43,794 bases of DNA from Streptomyces sp. CBMA29 (GCF_014596445.1 NZ_MECL01000154.1:1-43794), one strand, 5' to 3'; shown: positions 25,772 through 34,067, counted from the stretch's first letter. Program-made: numbers and translations. Notes: generated by a model from the sequence alone, not told the origin.

Positions 25772-27727
25772 GTGAACGACGCAAACCCCCGTTGGCAGCA
25801 AGCCGAGGGCGGTCCTGAGAACGAGAGAGACCCTTACGCGCAAGACCCCTACTACCAGCAGCAGTCCTACGGTTACGACCCGTACGCACAGCCCCATCCC
25901 GCACAGCAGCAACAGGGGCAGCAGCCGCAGCAACAGGCCGCTCAGCAGGCACCGCCGCACGTCCCCCAGCAGCAGCCGCACCCCGGTTACCAGGACCCGT
26001 ACTACGGCGACCCCTCGCAGACCTACGTCGGCCAGCAGCAGGGCTGGATCCCGCAGCAGCCGCAACAGCCGTACTACGAACAGGGACCGGGCCCCGGCGG
26101 CTACGGACACGGCCAGGGCCAGGCGCCGGGCCAGGGTCAGGGCCAGGGTTACGGCGCTGGGCAGCCGCAGGCGTACGACACCGGCCAGCACACCGGCTAC
26201 GAGACCGGCCAGCAGCCCCCCGTGTACGACACCGGCCAGCACGCGGTCTACGACACCGGTCAGCAGCAGCCCGTCTACGACACCGGTCAGCAGCCGGTCT
26301 ACGAGACCGGCCAACAACCGGTTTACGACACCGGCCAGCACGCCGTGTACGAGACCGGGCAGCAGCCCGTGTACGACACCGGGCAACAGCAGGTTTTCCA
26401 CGAGGAGCCCGGGACGCGGCAGGCGCCGGCCGCCGCGGGCGGGGCGAAGGGGCCCGACGGGCAGTATCTGACCGAGCAGTTCGCCTTCATCGACGAGGAG
26501 TCGGAGGAGTCGGAGGAGGTCATCGACTGGCTGAAGTTCTCCGAGTCGCGCACCGAGCGCCGCGAGGAGGCCAAGCGGCGCGGCAAGAACCGCAAGGTCG
26601 GCCTGATCCTGCTGGTCGTGCTGGCGATGCTCGGCGGCGTCGGCTACCTGTGGCAGGCGGGCCAACTGCCCGGCCTCGGCGACTCGAAGGGCCCGGCCGC
26701 GGCGGCGGGCGGTGCGCAGAAGCGCGACGTGATAGTCGTCCACCTCGTGCCGGTCGACAAGGGCGCGCCCGCCACCGCGCTGCTGGTGGACAACGAGACC
26801 AAGGGCCGCGGCACGACGGTCCTGCTGCCCAACTCCCTCAACGTCACCACCGAGGACGGCACGTCGACCACCCTGGACAAGGCGGTCGGCGACGGCGTCG
26901 GCCCGACCAGGGACGCACTCAACTCGCTGCTCGGCTCCGACATCAAGGGCACGTGGCGGCTGGACACCCCGTATCTGGAACTGCTGGTCGACTCGCTCGG
27001 CGACGTCTACGTCGACACCGACGCCGAGGTGAAGGGCACCGGCAAGGACAAGGGCAAGACGCTGGTCCGGCAGGGCAAGCAGACCGAGCTGACCGGCCAG
27101 GCGGCCGTTGCGTACGCCACCTACCTCGCGCCGGGCGAGCCGCAGACCAAGCAGCTCAGCCGGTTCGGGCAGGTCATGCAGGCGCTGCTGAAGAAGATGC
27201 CCAGCGACGCGCCGTCCGCGACCAAGACCGTCCAGTCGCTGGCCCAGATCCTCGACCCGTCGCTGACCGACCAGCAGCTCGGCGCGTCGCTCGCGCAGCT
27301 CGCGGAGCTGGCCAAGACCGGCGCGTACGACACGGCGATGCTGCCGGTGCAGAAGGACGGCACGCTCACCGCGAAGACCAGTGACAGCGTCGTCAAGGAC
27401 ATCCTCGGCGGCACGGTCAAGACCTCCGACGCGACCGCGCAGGCCCGGGTGCAGATCAAGGACGCCACCGGCGACCAGAAGTCGGGCCCGATGGCGCAGG
27501 CCGCGATCGTCAACGGCGGCACGTACACCTATGTGCCGGGCGGCGCGGCGGACAAGACCCAGGCTCTCTCGCAGATCCTCTACGGCGACGACGCGCGGCT
27601 GGCCGCGGCCAAGGACGTCGCGTCCACACTGGGGCTGCCCGCGAGCGCGGTGAAGAAGGGCACGGTGCCGGCGACCGCGGACATCTCGGTGGTGCTCGGC
27701 AAGGACTACAAACAGACGGGCCAGTGA
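25772..27727 (+). CDS. LCP (LytR-CpsA-Psr) family protein, probable wall-glycopolymer ligase
   Basis: 651 aa. LCP enzymes move polyprenyl-linked polymers onto peptidoglycan outside the cell. There is a long cytoplasmic disordered N-terminus (Gln/Pro/Tyr/Gly-rich, with Y[DE]TGQ repeats), one membrane helix (VGLILLVVLAMLGGVGYLW, about residue 275), an LCP-type domain (about 318-480) and a C-terminal LytR_C-like domain (about 540-650). The usual SIPRD strand reads LLPNSLN here, so the conserved Arg is missing. GTG 25772 has SD AAGGGG at 6 nt; a GTG at 25757 has none. By position between nadD and rsfS it should be the orthologue of S. coelicolor SCO2578 (PdtA), reported to attach polydiglycosylphosphate (from memory). 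Confidence 0.88.
   Translation: MNDANPRWQQAEGGPENERDPYAQDPYYQQQSYGYDPYAQPHPAQQQQGQQPQQQAAQQAPPHVPQQQPHPGYQDPYYGDPSQTYVGQQQGWIPQQPQQPYYEQGPGPGGYGHGQGQAPGQGQGQGYGAGQPQAYDTGQHTGYETGQQPPVYDTGQHAVYDTGQQQPVYDTGQQPVYETGQQPVYDTGQHAVYETGQQPVYDTGQQQVFHEEPGTRQAPAAAGGAKGPDGQYLTEQFAFIDEESEESEEVIDWLKFSESRTERREEAKRRGKNRKVGLILLVVLAMLGGVGYLWQAGQLPGLGDSKGPAAAAGGAQKRDVIVVHLVPVDKGAPATALLVDNETKGRGTTVLLPNSLNVTTEDGTSTTLDKAVGDGVGPTRDALNSLLGSDIKGTWRLDTPYLELLVDSLGDVYVDTDAEVKGTGKDKGKTLVRQGKQTELTGQAAVAYATYLAPGEPQTKQLSRFGQVMQALLKKMPSDAPSATKTVQSLAQILDPSLTDQQLGASLAQLAELAKTGAYDTAMLPVQKDGTLTAKTSDSVVKDILGGTVKTSDATAQARVQIKDATGDQKSGPMAQAAIVNGGTYTYVPGGAADKTQALSQILYGDDARLAAAKDVASTLGLPASAVKKGTVPATADISVVLGKDYKQTGQ
26174..26397 (+). 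repeat. Nine Y[DE]TGQ repeats in the LCP N-terminal region
   Basis: Units of about 24 bp encode YDTGQQPV-like phrases nine times, alternating YDTGQ and YETGQ. The array is in frame within a disordered cytoplasmic region. Tyrosines at regular spacing could be phosphorylated or drive phase-separating or scaffold contacts. Confidence 0.85.
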
Positions 27728-27765
27728 GCACCTGCCACGGGCCCCGTCCGCCGGCGACCGGGGCG

Positions 27766-27820
27766 CGGCAGCCCGCCGCGCGGTGACCGGCACACGGCAG
27801 CCCGCCGCGCGGTGACCGGC
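27766..27820 (+). repeat. 29-bp direct repeat downstream of the LCP gene
   Basis: A 26-bp sequence at 27766-27791 recurs at 27795-27820 without change, and a third partial copy follows. It is noncoding and GC-rich. Confidence 0.75.
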
Positions 27821-27836
27821 GCGCGGTGATCGAAAA

Positions 27837-27892
27837 CGGGTCGGGGGCTGTCCGAGGGTCGTGAGACCCTTGGGTGACCAGCCCCCGACCCG
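27837..27892 (+). terminator. Large branched hairpin between the LCP gene and rsfS
   Basis: A 14-bp perfect outer stem (27837-27850 with 27879-27892) encloses a second 9-bp hairpin with one wobble pair (27852-27860 with 27865-27873). It ends 12 nt before the rsfS GTG. It should stop LCP transcription, or it may control rsfS. Confidence 0.7.
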
Positions 27893-27904
27893 AAAGTCTC
27901 CTCA

Positions 27905-28339
27905 GTGACCGCCACGGACCGTTCCATCGAGCTGACCCGTACCGCCGCCCAGGCCGCGGCCGACAAGCTCGCGCACGACATCATCGCCTACGACGTCAGC
28001 GACGTCCTCTCCATCACCGACACCTTCCTGGTGGCCTCCGCGCCCAACGACCGACAGGTCAAGGCCATCGTCGACGGCATCGAGGAGACCCTGGCCAAGG
28101 AGCTGGACGCCAAGCCGGTACGGCGCGAGGGCGAGCGGGACGGCCGCTGGGTGCTGCTCGACTACATCGACATCGTGGTGCACGTGCAGCACTCCGAGGA
28201 GCGGGTCTTCTACGCCCTGGAGCGGCTGTGGAAGGACTGCCCGGAGATCGAACTGCCGCAGGACGCGGTCGCGACCCGCGGCAAGGGTGCCGAGCACGCC
28301 CAGGCGCGGGAGGCGCAGGACGAGGGAGACCTGAACTGA
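27905..28339 (+). CDS. rsfS: Ribosome silencing factor RsfS
   Basis: 144 aa. RsfS binds L14 and blocks 30S-50S joining when nutrients run low. The family core is evident: IIAYDVSDVLSITDTFLVAS, NDRQVKAIVDGIEE, DGRWVLLDYIDIVVHVQ, ERVFYALERLWKDC. The GTG at 27905 (MTATDRSIELTRT) is the expected start. Unusually, no SD is seen between it and the large hairpin 12 nt upstream. Its stop overlaps the start of the next gene. Confidence 0.95.
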   Translation: MTATDRSIELTRTAAQAAADKLAHDIIAYDVSDVLSITDTFLVASAPNDRQVKAIVDGIEETLAKELDAKPVRREGERDGRWVLLDYIDIVVHVQHSEERVFYALERLWKDCPEIELPQDAVATRGKGAEHAQAREAQDEGDLN

Positions 28340-28989
28340 ACGGGAACAGGGGCGGCCGTGGCCGCCGGATCGTGCTCTGGCGGCACGGCCAGACGGCCTG
28401 GAATCTCGAACAGCGCTTCCAGGGCAACACCGACATCGAGCTGACCGCCGAGGGCACCGCGCAGGCGCGCCGCGCCGCCCGGCTGCTCGCGGCGCTGCGG
28501 CCGGACGCGATCATCGCCTCCGACCTGCGCCGGGCCGCGGGCACCGCCGCGGAGCTGGCCGCGGTGACCCACCTGCCGGTCACGCACTACGAGGGCCTGC
28601 GCGAGACCTTCGCCGGAGCCTGGCAGGGCCTGACCCACACCGAGATCGTCGAGCGCTACGGCGAGCAGTACGCGGCCTGGAAGCGCGGCGAGCCGGTGCG
28701 GCGCGGCGGCGGCGAGCTGGAGACCGAGGTCGCCGACCGGGCCGCCCCCGTGGTGCTGACCGCCGCCGACAAGCTCGCCGACGACGGCGTCCTCGTCGTC
28801 GTCAGCCACGGCGGCACCATCCGCACCACCATCGGACGGCTGCTCGGCCTGGAGTCCACGAGCTGGGAGTCGCTCGGCGGCCTGACGAACTGCTGCTGGT
28901 CCGTCCTCGGCGAGGGCGCCCGCGGCTGGCGGCTCCTTGAGCACAATGCGGGCACACTGCCGGAACCGGTCCTCGGCGACGACACCTGA
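28336..28989 (+). CDS. Histidine phosphatase family protein (GpgP position)
   Basis: 217 aa with the phosphohistidine motif LWRHGQTAWN near the N-terminus, FQGNTDIELTAEG, the second catalytic region VVVSHGGTIRTT, and the acidic residue in ETFAGAWQGLTH. Such enzymes remove phosphate from small molecules. In mycobacteria the gene in this position, next to rsfS, is GpgP (glucosyl-3-phosphoglycerate phosphatase), so that activity is possible. The best start is a CTG at 28336 that overlaps the rsfS stop (CTGA) and has SD GAGGGAGA (28322-28329). The only later alternative, GTG 28372, would cut into the first beta strand. Confidence 0.88.
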   Translation: MNGNRGGRGRRIVLWRHGQTAWNLEQRFQGNTDIELTAEGTAQARRAARLLAALRPDAIIASDLRRAAGTAAELAAVTHLPVTHYEGLRETFAGAWQGLTHTEIVERYGEQYAAWKRGEPVRRGGGELETEVADRAAPVVLTAADKLADDGVLVVVSHGGTIRTTIGRLLGLESTSWESLGGLTNCCWSVLGEGARGWRLLEHNAGTLPEPVLGDDT

Positions 28990-29042
28990 GCGCTCCCTCG
29001 CGCGGCGGTGCAGCGGATTTCGTTTCCGGCGCGCTCACCGGC

Positions 29043-29048
29043 TATGCT
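29043..29048 (+). promoter_or_regulatory. Possible -10 of the first tRNA-Ala
   Basis: TATGCT lies 32 nt before the mature tRNA; the -35 is weak. Confidence 0.4.
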
Positions 29049-29080
29049 TCTTCTCGTCGCCGGGAAACCCGCGCCGACGC

Positions 29081-29153
<73 letters not shown>

Positions 29154-29169
29154 CACGCGACGTACGAAG

Positions 29170-29198
29170 ATCCCGTTCCCTCACTGGGGGAGCGGGAT
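29170..29198 (+). terminator. Terminator after the first tRNA-Ala
   Basis: An 11-bp stem (29170-29180 with 29188-29198), all paired with one G-U, followed by TCTTCC. Confidence 0.75.
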
Positions 29199-29241
29199 TC
29201 TTCCGTTCCGGCCCTCCCGCGTGGCCTGCGCCTGTGGCGTC

Positions 29242-30375
29242 CTACGCGTCGTGCGCGGCCTGCGCGGCTTCTGCGGCCTCCGCGTCGTCTGCGTCGTCCG
29301 CATCGTCGGCGTCCAGGAACGGGTAGTCGGTGTAGCCGCGCTCGTCGCCGCCGTAGTACGTGGCCCGGTCCGGGGTGTTGAACGGTCCGCCCGCGCGGAG
29401 CCTGCGCGGCAGGTCGGGGTTGGCGAGGAAGAGTGCGCCGTACGAGAGCAGGTCGGCGGTGCCGTCCTCGATCAGTGCCAGCTCCTCCGGGCCCGAAGGG
29501 CGGCCGACCGTGCGGGCGCTGAGCATGAGGGCGCCGGAGAAGCGTTTGCGCAGCTCCAGGGTGAGCGCCCGGTCGTCGTTCTCGATGAGATGCAGATACG
29601 CGGGGCCGACCGCCTCGATCGCCTGGACCAGCGCGACATACGTCGGTCCCGGCTCCGGCTCGTGGAGGTCGCCGAGCGGATTGCCGGGCGAGACGCGCAG
29701 GCCCGTACGGTCGGCGCCGATCGCCCCGGCCACCGCCGTGACCAGCTCGACCGCGAAACGTATCCGACGCTCGGGGGAGCCGCCCCAGTCGTCGGTGCGC
29801 ACATTGGAGTTGGGCGCGAGGAACTGGTGCGCCAGATAGCCGTTGGCCGCGTGCACCTCGACACCGTCGAAGCCCGCCGTGATCGCGTTGCGGGCCGCGG
29901 CGGCGTGGTCGGCGACGGTCTGCCGGATGCCGTCCTCGGTCAGCTCCTCGGGGACGACGAATTCCTTCGGCCCGTCCTGCGTGTAGACCGTGCCCCGGGC
30001 GGCGACGGCCGAGGCGCCGACCGGTACGAGGCCGTCGGGCAGCAGCGACGGGTGGCCGATCCGGCCGGTGTGCATGAGCTGCGCGAAGATCCGGCCGCCC
30101 GCCGCGTGCACCGCGTCGGTGACCCGGCGCCAGGCGGCGATCTGCTCGTCGCTGTGCAGACCGGGAGTGTCGGGATAGCCCTGGCCGACGGGGGAGGGCT
30201 GGGTGCCCTCGGTGACGATCAGCCCGGCGGAGGCGCGCTGCGCGTAGTAGCGCACGGCGGCGTCGGTCGGGGCGAGTCCGGGACCGTACGCCCTGCTGCG
30301 GGTCATCGGTGCCATGGCGATACGGTTCGGCAGCCGCACACCGCCGAGGTCGAGGGGGTCGAACGCGGTGGTCAA
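29242..30375 (-). CDS. Old Yellow Enzyme family ene-reductase (FMN)
   Basis: 377 aa FMN-dependent alkene reductase (OYE/NemA family), reducing activated C=C bonds or nitro compounds with NADPH. Motifs: PNRIAMAPMTRSRA near the start, YYAQRASAGLIVTEGT, AQLMHTGRIGHPS, VEVHAANGYLAHQFL (the His/Asn pair that holds the substrate) and SNVRTDDWGGSPERR. The C-terminus ends in an unusual Asp/Ala-rich tail (DADDADDADDAEAAEAAQ). TTG at 30375 with GGAG 6 nt upstream is the start. It lies between the two tRNA-Ala copies, on the opposite strand to them. Confidence 0.92.
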   Translation of the reverse strand: MTTAFDPLDLGGVRLPNRIAMAPMTRSRAYGPGLAPTDAAVRYYAQRASAGLIVTEGTQPSPVGQGYPDTPGLHSDEQIAAWRRVTDAVHAAGGRIFAQLMHTGRIGHPSLLPDGLVPVGASAVAARGTVYTQDGPKEFVVPEELTEDGIRQTVADHAAAARNAITAGFDGVEVHAANGYLAHQFLAPNSNVRTDDWGGSPERRIRFAVELVTAVAGAIGADRTGLRVSPGNPLGDLHEPEPGPTYVALVQAIEAVGPAYLHLIENDDRALTLELRKRFSGALMLSARTVGRPSGPEELALIEDGTADLLSYGALFLANPDLPRRLRAGGPFNTPDRATYYGGDERGYTDYPFLDADDADDADDAEAAEAAQAAHDA

Positions 30376-30462
30376 GGCGGTCTCCAGGCTCGTCCGGCGG
30401 CGGGGCTCGTAGTCGGCCGAAAGCCACCGTAGCCGGGGATCCGCCCCGGAAATGTTGAGGAT

Positions 30463-31821
30463 TCATGAACTTCCGGCCGGAGCGGCCGGGGCCGGGGCGG
30501 GGGCCGTGACCAGGGGCGGCGCGGAATCGGGAGGCGAAGCCGGAATCGGCGCCGGAAGACGGCTTTCGGCGGTTGACACGCGCCTGGAGGGCATGGTGTA
30601 CAGCGCGCGGACCGCCAGTGTGCCCGCCAGCGCCAGGAACGCCACGGCCGCCAGCGGATAACCGGCCGACAGCAGTATCTGCGGCCCGCTCTGCCGCAGC
30701 TCGGGCCGTCCGGGGCCGTGCGGCACCGCCCACAGCGCGAAGGAGCAGAAGAGACCGCAGGCCGCGGCCGTCCCGGCCGCCCACCGCCCGTCCTTGCGGC
30801 CCAGCGCCTCGGAGCCGAGCAGCACCAGTATCGGCACCGCCCACACCCAGTGGTGCGACCACGACACCGGACTGACCAGCAGCGCCGTCATCGCACAGGC
30901 CACCGCCGCCCACGCGGGCCCGTGCGGCAGCCGGTCCCCGGCCAGCAGCGCCGCGACGGCCACCGCGAGCCCGGCCAGACCCACCACGGCGGCGGCCACC
31001 AGCCAGACCGTCCCCGGGTCCCCGGTGTGCTGGAACCGGGCGACCACCCCGCGCAGCGACTGGTTGGCGGTGTCCTCCCCGAAGCCGGCCCGGTCCGGCG
31101 CGAGCACCACCCCGGTCCAGAACCGCCGCGAGTCGTACGGCAGCGCGAGCGCCGCGACCGCGGCCGTACCGGCGAAGGCGCCGCCGGCCACCAGTGCGCG
31201 ACGCACATAGGGTGCGCCGCTTCCCTCCCGGCGCAGCGCCGCCGCCCCCGCCACGGCCAGGAAGACGGCGAAGAGCGCGGGCGTCAGCTTGATCCCGGCG
31301 GCGACCCCGATCCCGGCCCCGGCCCAGCGGTGCGCCGCGGGGCGGGTCAGGTCCCACAGCACCAGCACCGCGAGCAGCAGATTGACCTGCCCGTACCGCA
31401 GGGTCGTCCACACCGGCTCGCACCACACCGCCGCCGCGGCCACGGCGAGCACCACCGCGGCCCGCGGCGCGCGTACCGGACGGCCGGCCAGCCGCAGCGA
31501 CAGCGCGACCAGCGCCACCAGCAGCAGCAGATTCCCGGCCGTCGCCGCCGTCCGCATCGCCCCGGGCCGCAGCCACGTCAGCGGCACGAACAGCAGCGCG
31601 GCGAACGGCGGATACGTCGTCGGCAGCCGCGCGTACGTCGCCCGCATCGCGTACAGGTCACCGCCGCCGCGTACCGTCCGGCCCTCGGCCCGGTACACCA
31701 TGAGGTCGATCATCGACACGTGCGCGCCGCGCTGCGCCGCCCAGAACCCGGCGAAGGACCCGAGGCAGCCGACCCCGGCCGCGGTCACCGCCGCCGCCCG
31801 CCGCCGCCGTACCGCGCCCAC
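30463..31821 (-). CDS. GT87-like polyprenyl-phosphate mannosyltransferase (integral membrane)
   Basis: 452 aa with about ten hydrophobic segments. It belongs to the DUF2029/GT87 GT-C group, which includes mycobacterial alpha-1,2-mannosyltransferases that use polyprenyl-P-mannose outside the membrane. Features: an early loop with MIDLMVYRAEG (acidic catalytic loop), TTYPPFAALLFVPL, RYGQVNLLLAVLVLWD, GIGVAAGIKLTPALF and a Pro/Ala-rich tail. The GTG start is at 31821. It probably adds mannose to a lipid, protein or polymer; the acceptor is unknown. Confidence 0.85.
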   Translation of the reverse strand: MGAVRRRRAAAVTAAGVGCLGSFAGFWAAQRGAHVSMIDLMVYRAEGRTVRGGGDLYAMRATYARLPTTYPPFAALLFVPLTWLRPGAMRTAATAGNLLLLVALVALSLRLAGRPVRAPRAAVVLAVAAAAVWCEPVWTTLRYGQVNLLLAVLVLWDLTRPAAHRWAGAGIGVAAGIKLTPALFAVFLAVAGAAALRREGSGAPYVRRALVAGGAFAGTAAVAALALPYDSRRFWTGVVLAPDRAGFGEDTANQSLRGVVARFQHTGDPGTVWLVAAAVVGLAGLAVAVAALLAGDRLPHGPAWAAVACAMTALLVSPVSWSHHWVWAVPILVLLGSEALGRKDGRWAAGTAAACGLFCSFALWAVPHGPGRPELRQSGPQILLSAGYPLAAVAFLALAGTLAVRALYTMPSRRVSTAESRLPAPIPASPPDSAPPLVTAPAPAPAAPAGSS

Positions 31822-31887
31822 GCCACCACGCTCCTCCCGCCGTCACAGAACCCCGAGGTCGGAGGCCCGCCGCCGGCCGGAAACGAG

Positions 31888-31918
31888 TTGGCGGTCCCGG
31901 CCCGCGGCCGTGTAATGT
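31888..31918 (+). promoter_or_regulatory. Promoter of the second tRNA-Ala
   Basis: TTGGCG (31888-31893), 19 bp, TAATGT (31913-31918), followed 36 nt later by the tRNA. Confidence 0.5.
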
Positions 31919-31954
31919 ATCCCGAGTCGCCGGGCCCACCGCCCGACACCACGC

Positions 31955-32027
<73 letters not shown>

Positions 32028-32035
32028 CGCGTGAG

Positions 32036-32079
32036 AGAGCGAGACCTGTCCGCGGAAGGCGGACGGATCTCGCTCTTTT
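32036..32079 (+). terminator. Terminator after the second tRNA-Ala
   Basis: Arms 32036-32053 and 32059-32076 pair (AGAGCGAGA...GTCCGC with GCGGAC...TCTCGCTCT, two or three central mismatches), followed by TTTT. The sequence differs from the first terminator. Confidence 0.75.
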
Positions 32080-32187
32080 CCGTTGCGCGGCGGCCGGCTC
32101 CCACCGGCGCCCGCGGGGCGCGGCTCCGGGGCCCGGCTCGGATCAGCCTCGGGACCGGTCTTCGGGACCGGCCGAGGGATCCGTCGC

Positions 32188-32218
32188 CTGACCGGCCTGA
32201 CGGCTGGTCAACTACCCT
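32188..32218 (+). promoter_or_regulatory. Possible promoter of the STAND-like NTPase gene
   Basis: CTGACC (32188-32193), 19 bp, TACCCT (32213-32218), 36 nt before the TTG start. Confidence 0.4.
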
Positions 32219-32254
32219 GGGCGCACAGGGCGGAAGCGACGGGGGAGAGACCTC

Positions 32255-34042
32255 TTGGACCAGCTGGACTGGCAGTTGATCGACCGTGAGTTCCTCGCCG
32301 GTCGGCGCGAGGTCTCACGGGAGAGTCTGGTCCGCTACTTCGACGGTGCCCTGCCGACCTGGGAGACGGTGCTGGCGGACGTGCCGCGCCGCGAGGCGGT
32401 CTCACGTGTCACCGGGAATCTGCTGTACGAGCGCGGCTCGGCGAGCACCGTGCACCTGGTGGTGGGTCCGAGCGGCGAGGGCAAGTCGACGCTGATCCGG
32501 CAGGTCGCCGTCGATCTCGCGAGCAGCCACGAGGACTGGCGGGTGTACTGGCGGGACTCCGGCGACACCCTGGACCTGAAGTGGATCGCGGAGCTGGACC
32601 CGGACCGCAACACGCTCTTCGTCTCGGACGACGCGGAGAAGATCGCGACCGGCTGCTTCGACGTCCTGCGGCGGCTCGAGGGCCGCTCGGACCTGCACTT
32701 CCTGCTGGCCGCGCGGGACACCGACTGGCGGGCCGTCAGGGCCGACTCGCTGCCGTGGAACACGCTGAACGTCACGCCGAAGCGGATCGCCCTGCGCGGC
32801 CTCGGCAAGGACGGCCTGGACGCGCGGGAGATCGTCGAGGCGTGGACGCGGTCGCAGGCGCTCGGCCAGCTCGCCTCGTACAACCAGGTCGAGGACCGCG
32901 TGGCGGCGCTGCTGGCGGCGGTCCGCGGCGAGGAGGCCAGCATGGAGGACGGCGCGCTGCTCGGCGGCATGCTCCGGGTCCGCGTCGGCGACCGGCTGGA
33001 CGGCCATGTGCAGCAGATGCTGGGACGCCTGGTCCACTACCCGCTGAGCAACGGCCGAACCCTCGCGTACGCCTTCTTCATGATCGCGGCCCTGCACGGC
33101 ATCAATGTGCGGGAGATGTCGCCGCGGCTGCTCGCGGAGGCGCTGAACATCGACGTGAGCCAGGTCGAGGAGGAGATCGTCATCCCGCTCGGCGAGGAGG
33201 CGGCGGCGGCCCGCGCGGGCGACCGGCTGCTGGTCAGGCACCGCGCGGTCGCCGAGTCGGCGCTGCGCGTCGCGCGCAGCCTCGGCGTCGACATGAAGGA
33301 CATCTACGCGCGCCTGACCCGCGTCGGCATCCGCGTGGCGACCAGACCAGGAAGCGGCCTGGACGCCAAGGAGTTCAGGTACATGTCGCAGAAGCTGAGC
33401 AGCTCGCCGGAGTACGCGATCGGCTCCGCCCGCGCGGCCGTGGAGGAGGAGCCCGACGACCTGCGCCGGGTGGTCAACCTCGTCGTGGTGCTGCGCCACA
33501 ACGCCATGAACGAGGAGCTGACGGCGGTCGCGCGGGAGCATGTCGGCCGGATCCGTACGATGGTCAACTCCCGTGAGGCGGCCCGGCGGTTCTTCTACGA
33601 GTGGTCGATCGCGGAGGGCAAGTCCGGCCGTCCCGAGATCGCCTGCTGGCTCACCGCGGTGTCGCTGGCCGACCTGGCGTGGGCCGATCCGCTGCGCGAC
33701 GAGCGGGACGTCGAGTGGCGGATGGCCGGTTTCGTACCGGGGTTCAAGGCGCTCGCCGCGCGCACCGGGGACGAGCGGTTCGCGCGCGGGGTGCGCGCGG
33801 TCGAGACGCTGCTGCGCGGCTGGCCGGTCAGCCCGCGTACCGAGCGGGACATGGTCATGTACCGCTCCTACGCCAAGAGTCAGGGCGTGCCGGAGATGGA
33901 CCGCGACACCTGCCGTACGGAGTTGACGGCCGCGGTCGTGGCCGCCTGGCGGTTGCGGTCGCGTGAACTTCCCGACGTTCCCGCGGGATCGACCTTGCGC
34001 TTCCACCGGCTGTTCCAGAAGCTGGACGAGCACCCCGCCTGA
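32255..34042 (+). CDS. STAND-like P-loop NTPase of unknown function
   Basis: 595 aa. A roughly 55-residue helical N-terminus (REFLAGRREVSRESLVRYF, then TWETVLADVPRREAVSRV) precedes Walker A GPSGEGKST (residues 71-79), Walker B TLFVSDDAE (Asp 125-126) and a sensor-like LLAARDTDW. The rest (about 200-595) is helical and may form a winged-helix part and TPR-like repeats. This arrangement resembles STAND signalling ATPases, several of which sense phage proteins. No nuclease, TIR, SIR2 or protease effector is fused, and no partner gene is next to it. The TTG at 32255 has an excellent SD (GGGGGAGAG, 32241-32249). A defence role is a guess from fold and tRNA-proximal position. Confidence 0.75.
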   Translation: MDQLDWQLIDREFLAGRREVSRESLVRYFDGALPTWETVLADVPRREAVSRVTGNLLYERGSASTVHLVVGPSGEGKSTLIRQVAVDLASSHEDWRVYWRDSGDTLDLKWIAELDPDRNTLFVSDDAEKIATGCFDVLRRLEGRSDLHFLLAARDTDWRAVRADSLPWNTLNVTPKRIALRGLGKDGLDAREIVEAWTRSQALGQLASYNQVEDRVAALLAAVRGEEASMEDGALLGGMLRVRVGDRLDGHVQQMLGRLVHYPLSNGRTLAYAFFMIAALHGINVREMSPRLLAEALNIDVSQVEEEIVIPLGEEAAAARAGDRLLVRHRAVAESALRVARSLGVDMKDIYARLTRVGIRVATRPGSGLDAKEFRYMSQKLSSSPEYAIGSARAAVEEEPDDLRRVVNLVVVLRHNAMNEELTAVAREHVGRIRTMVNSREAARRFFYEWSIAEGKSGRPEIACWLTAVSLADLAWADPLRDERDVEWRMAGFVPGFKALAARTGDERFARGVRAVETLLRGWPVSPRTERDMVMYRSYAKSQGVPEMDRDTCRTELTAAVVAAWRLRSRELPDVPAGSTLRFHRLFQKLDEHPA

Positions 34043-34067
34043 CCGGGCGGGCGGCCCCGACGGGCCC

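Noticed and set aside
26174..26397. Regular 24-bp repeats considered as a CRISPR array
   Set aside because: The repeats have no spacers, stay in frame and encode Y[DE]TGQ units of the LCP protein.
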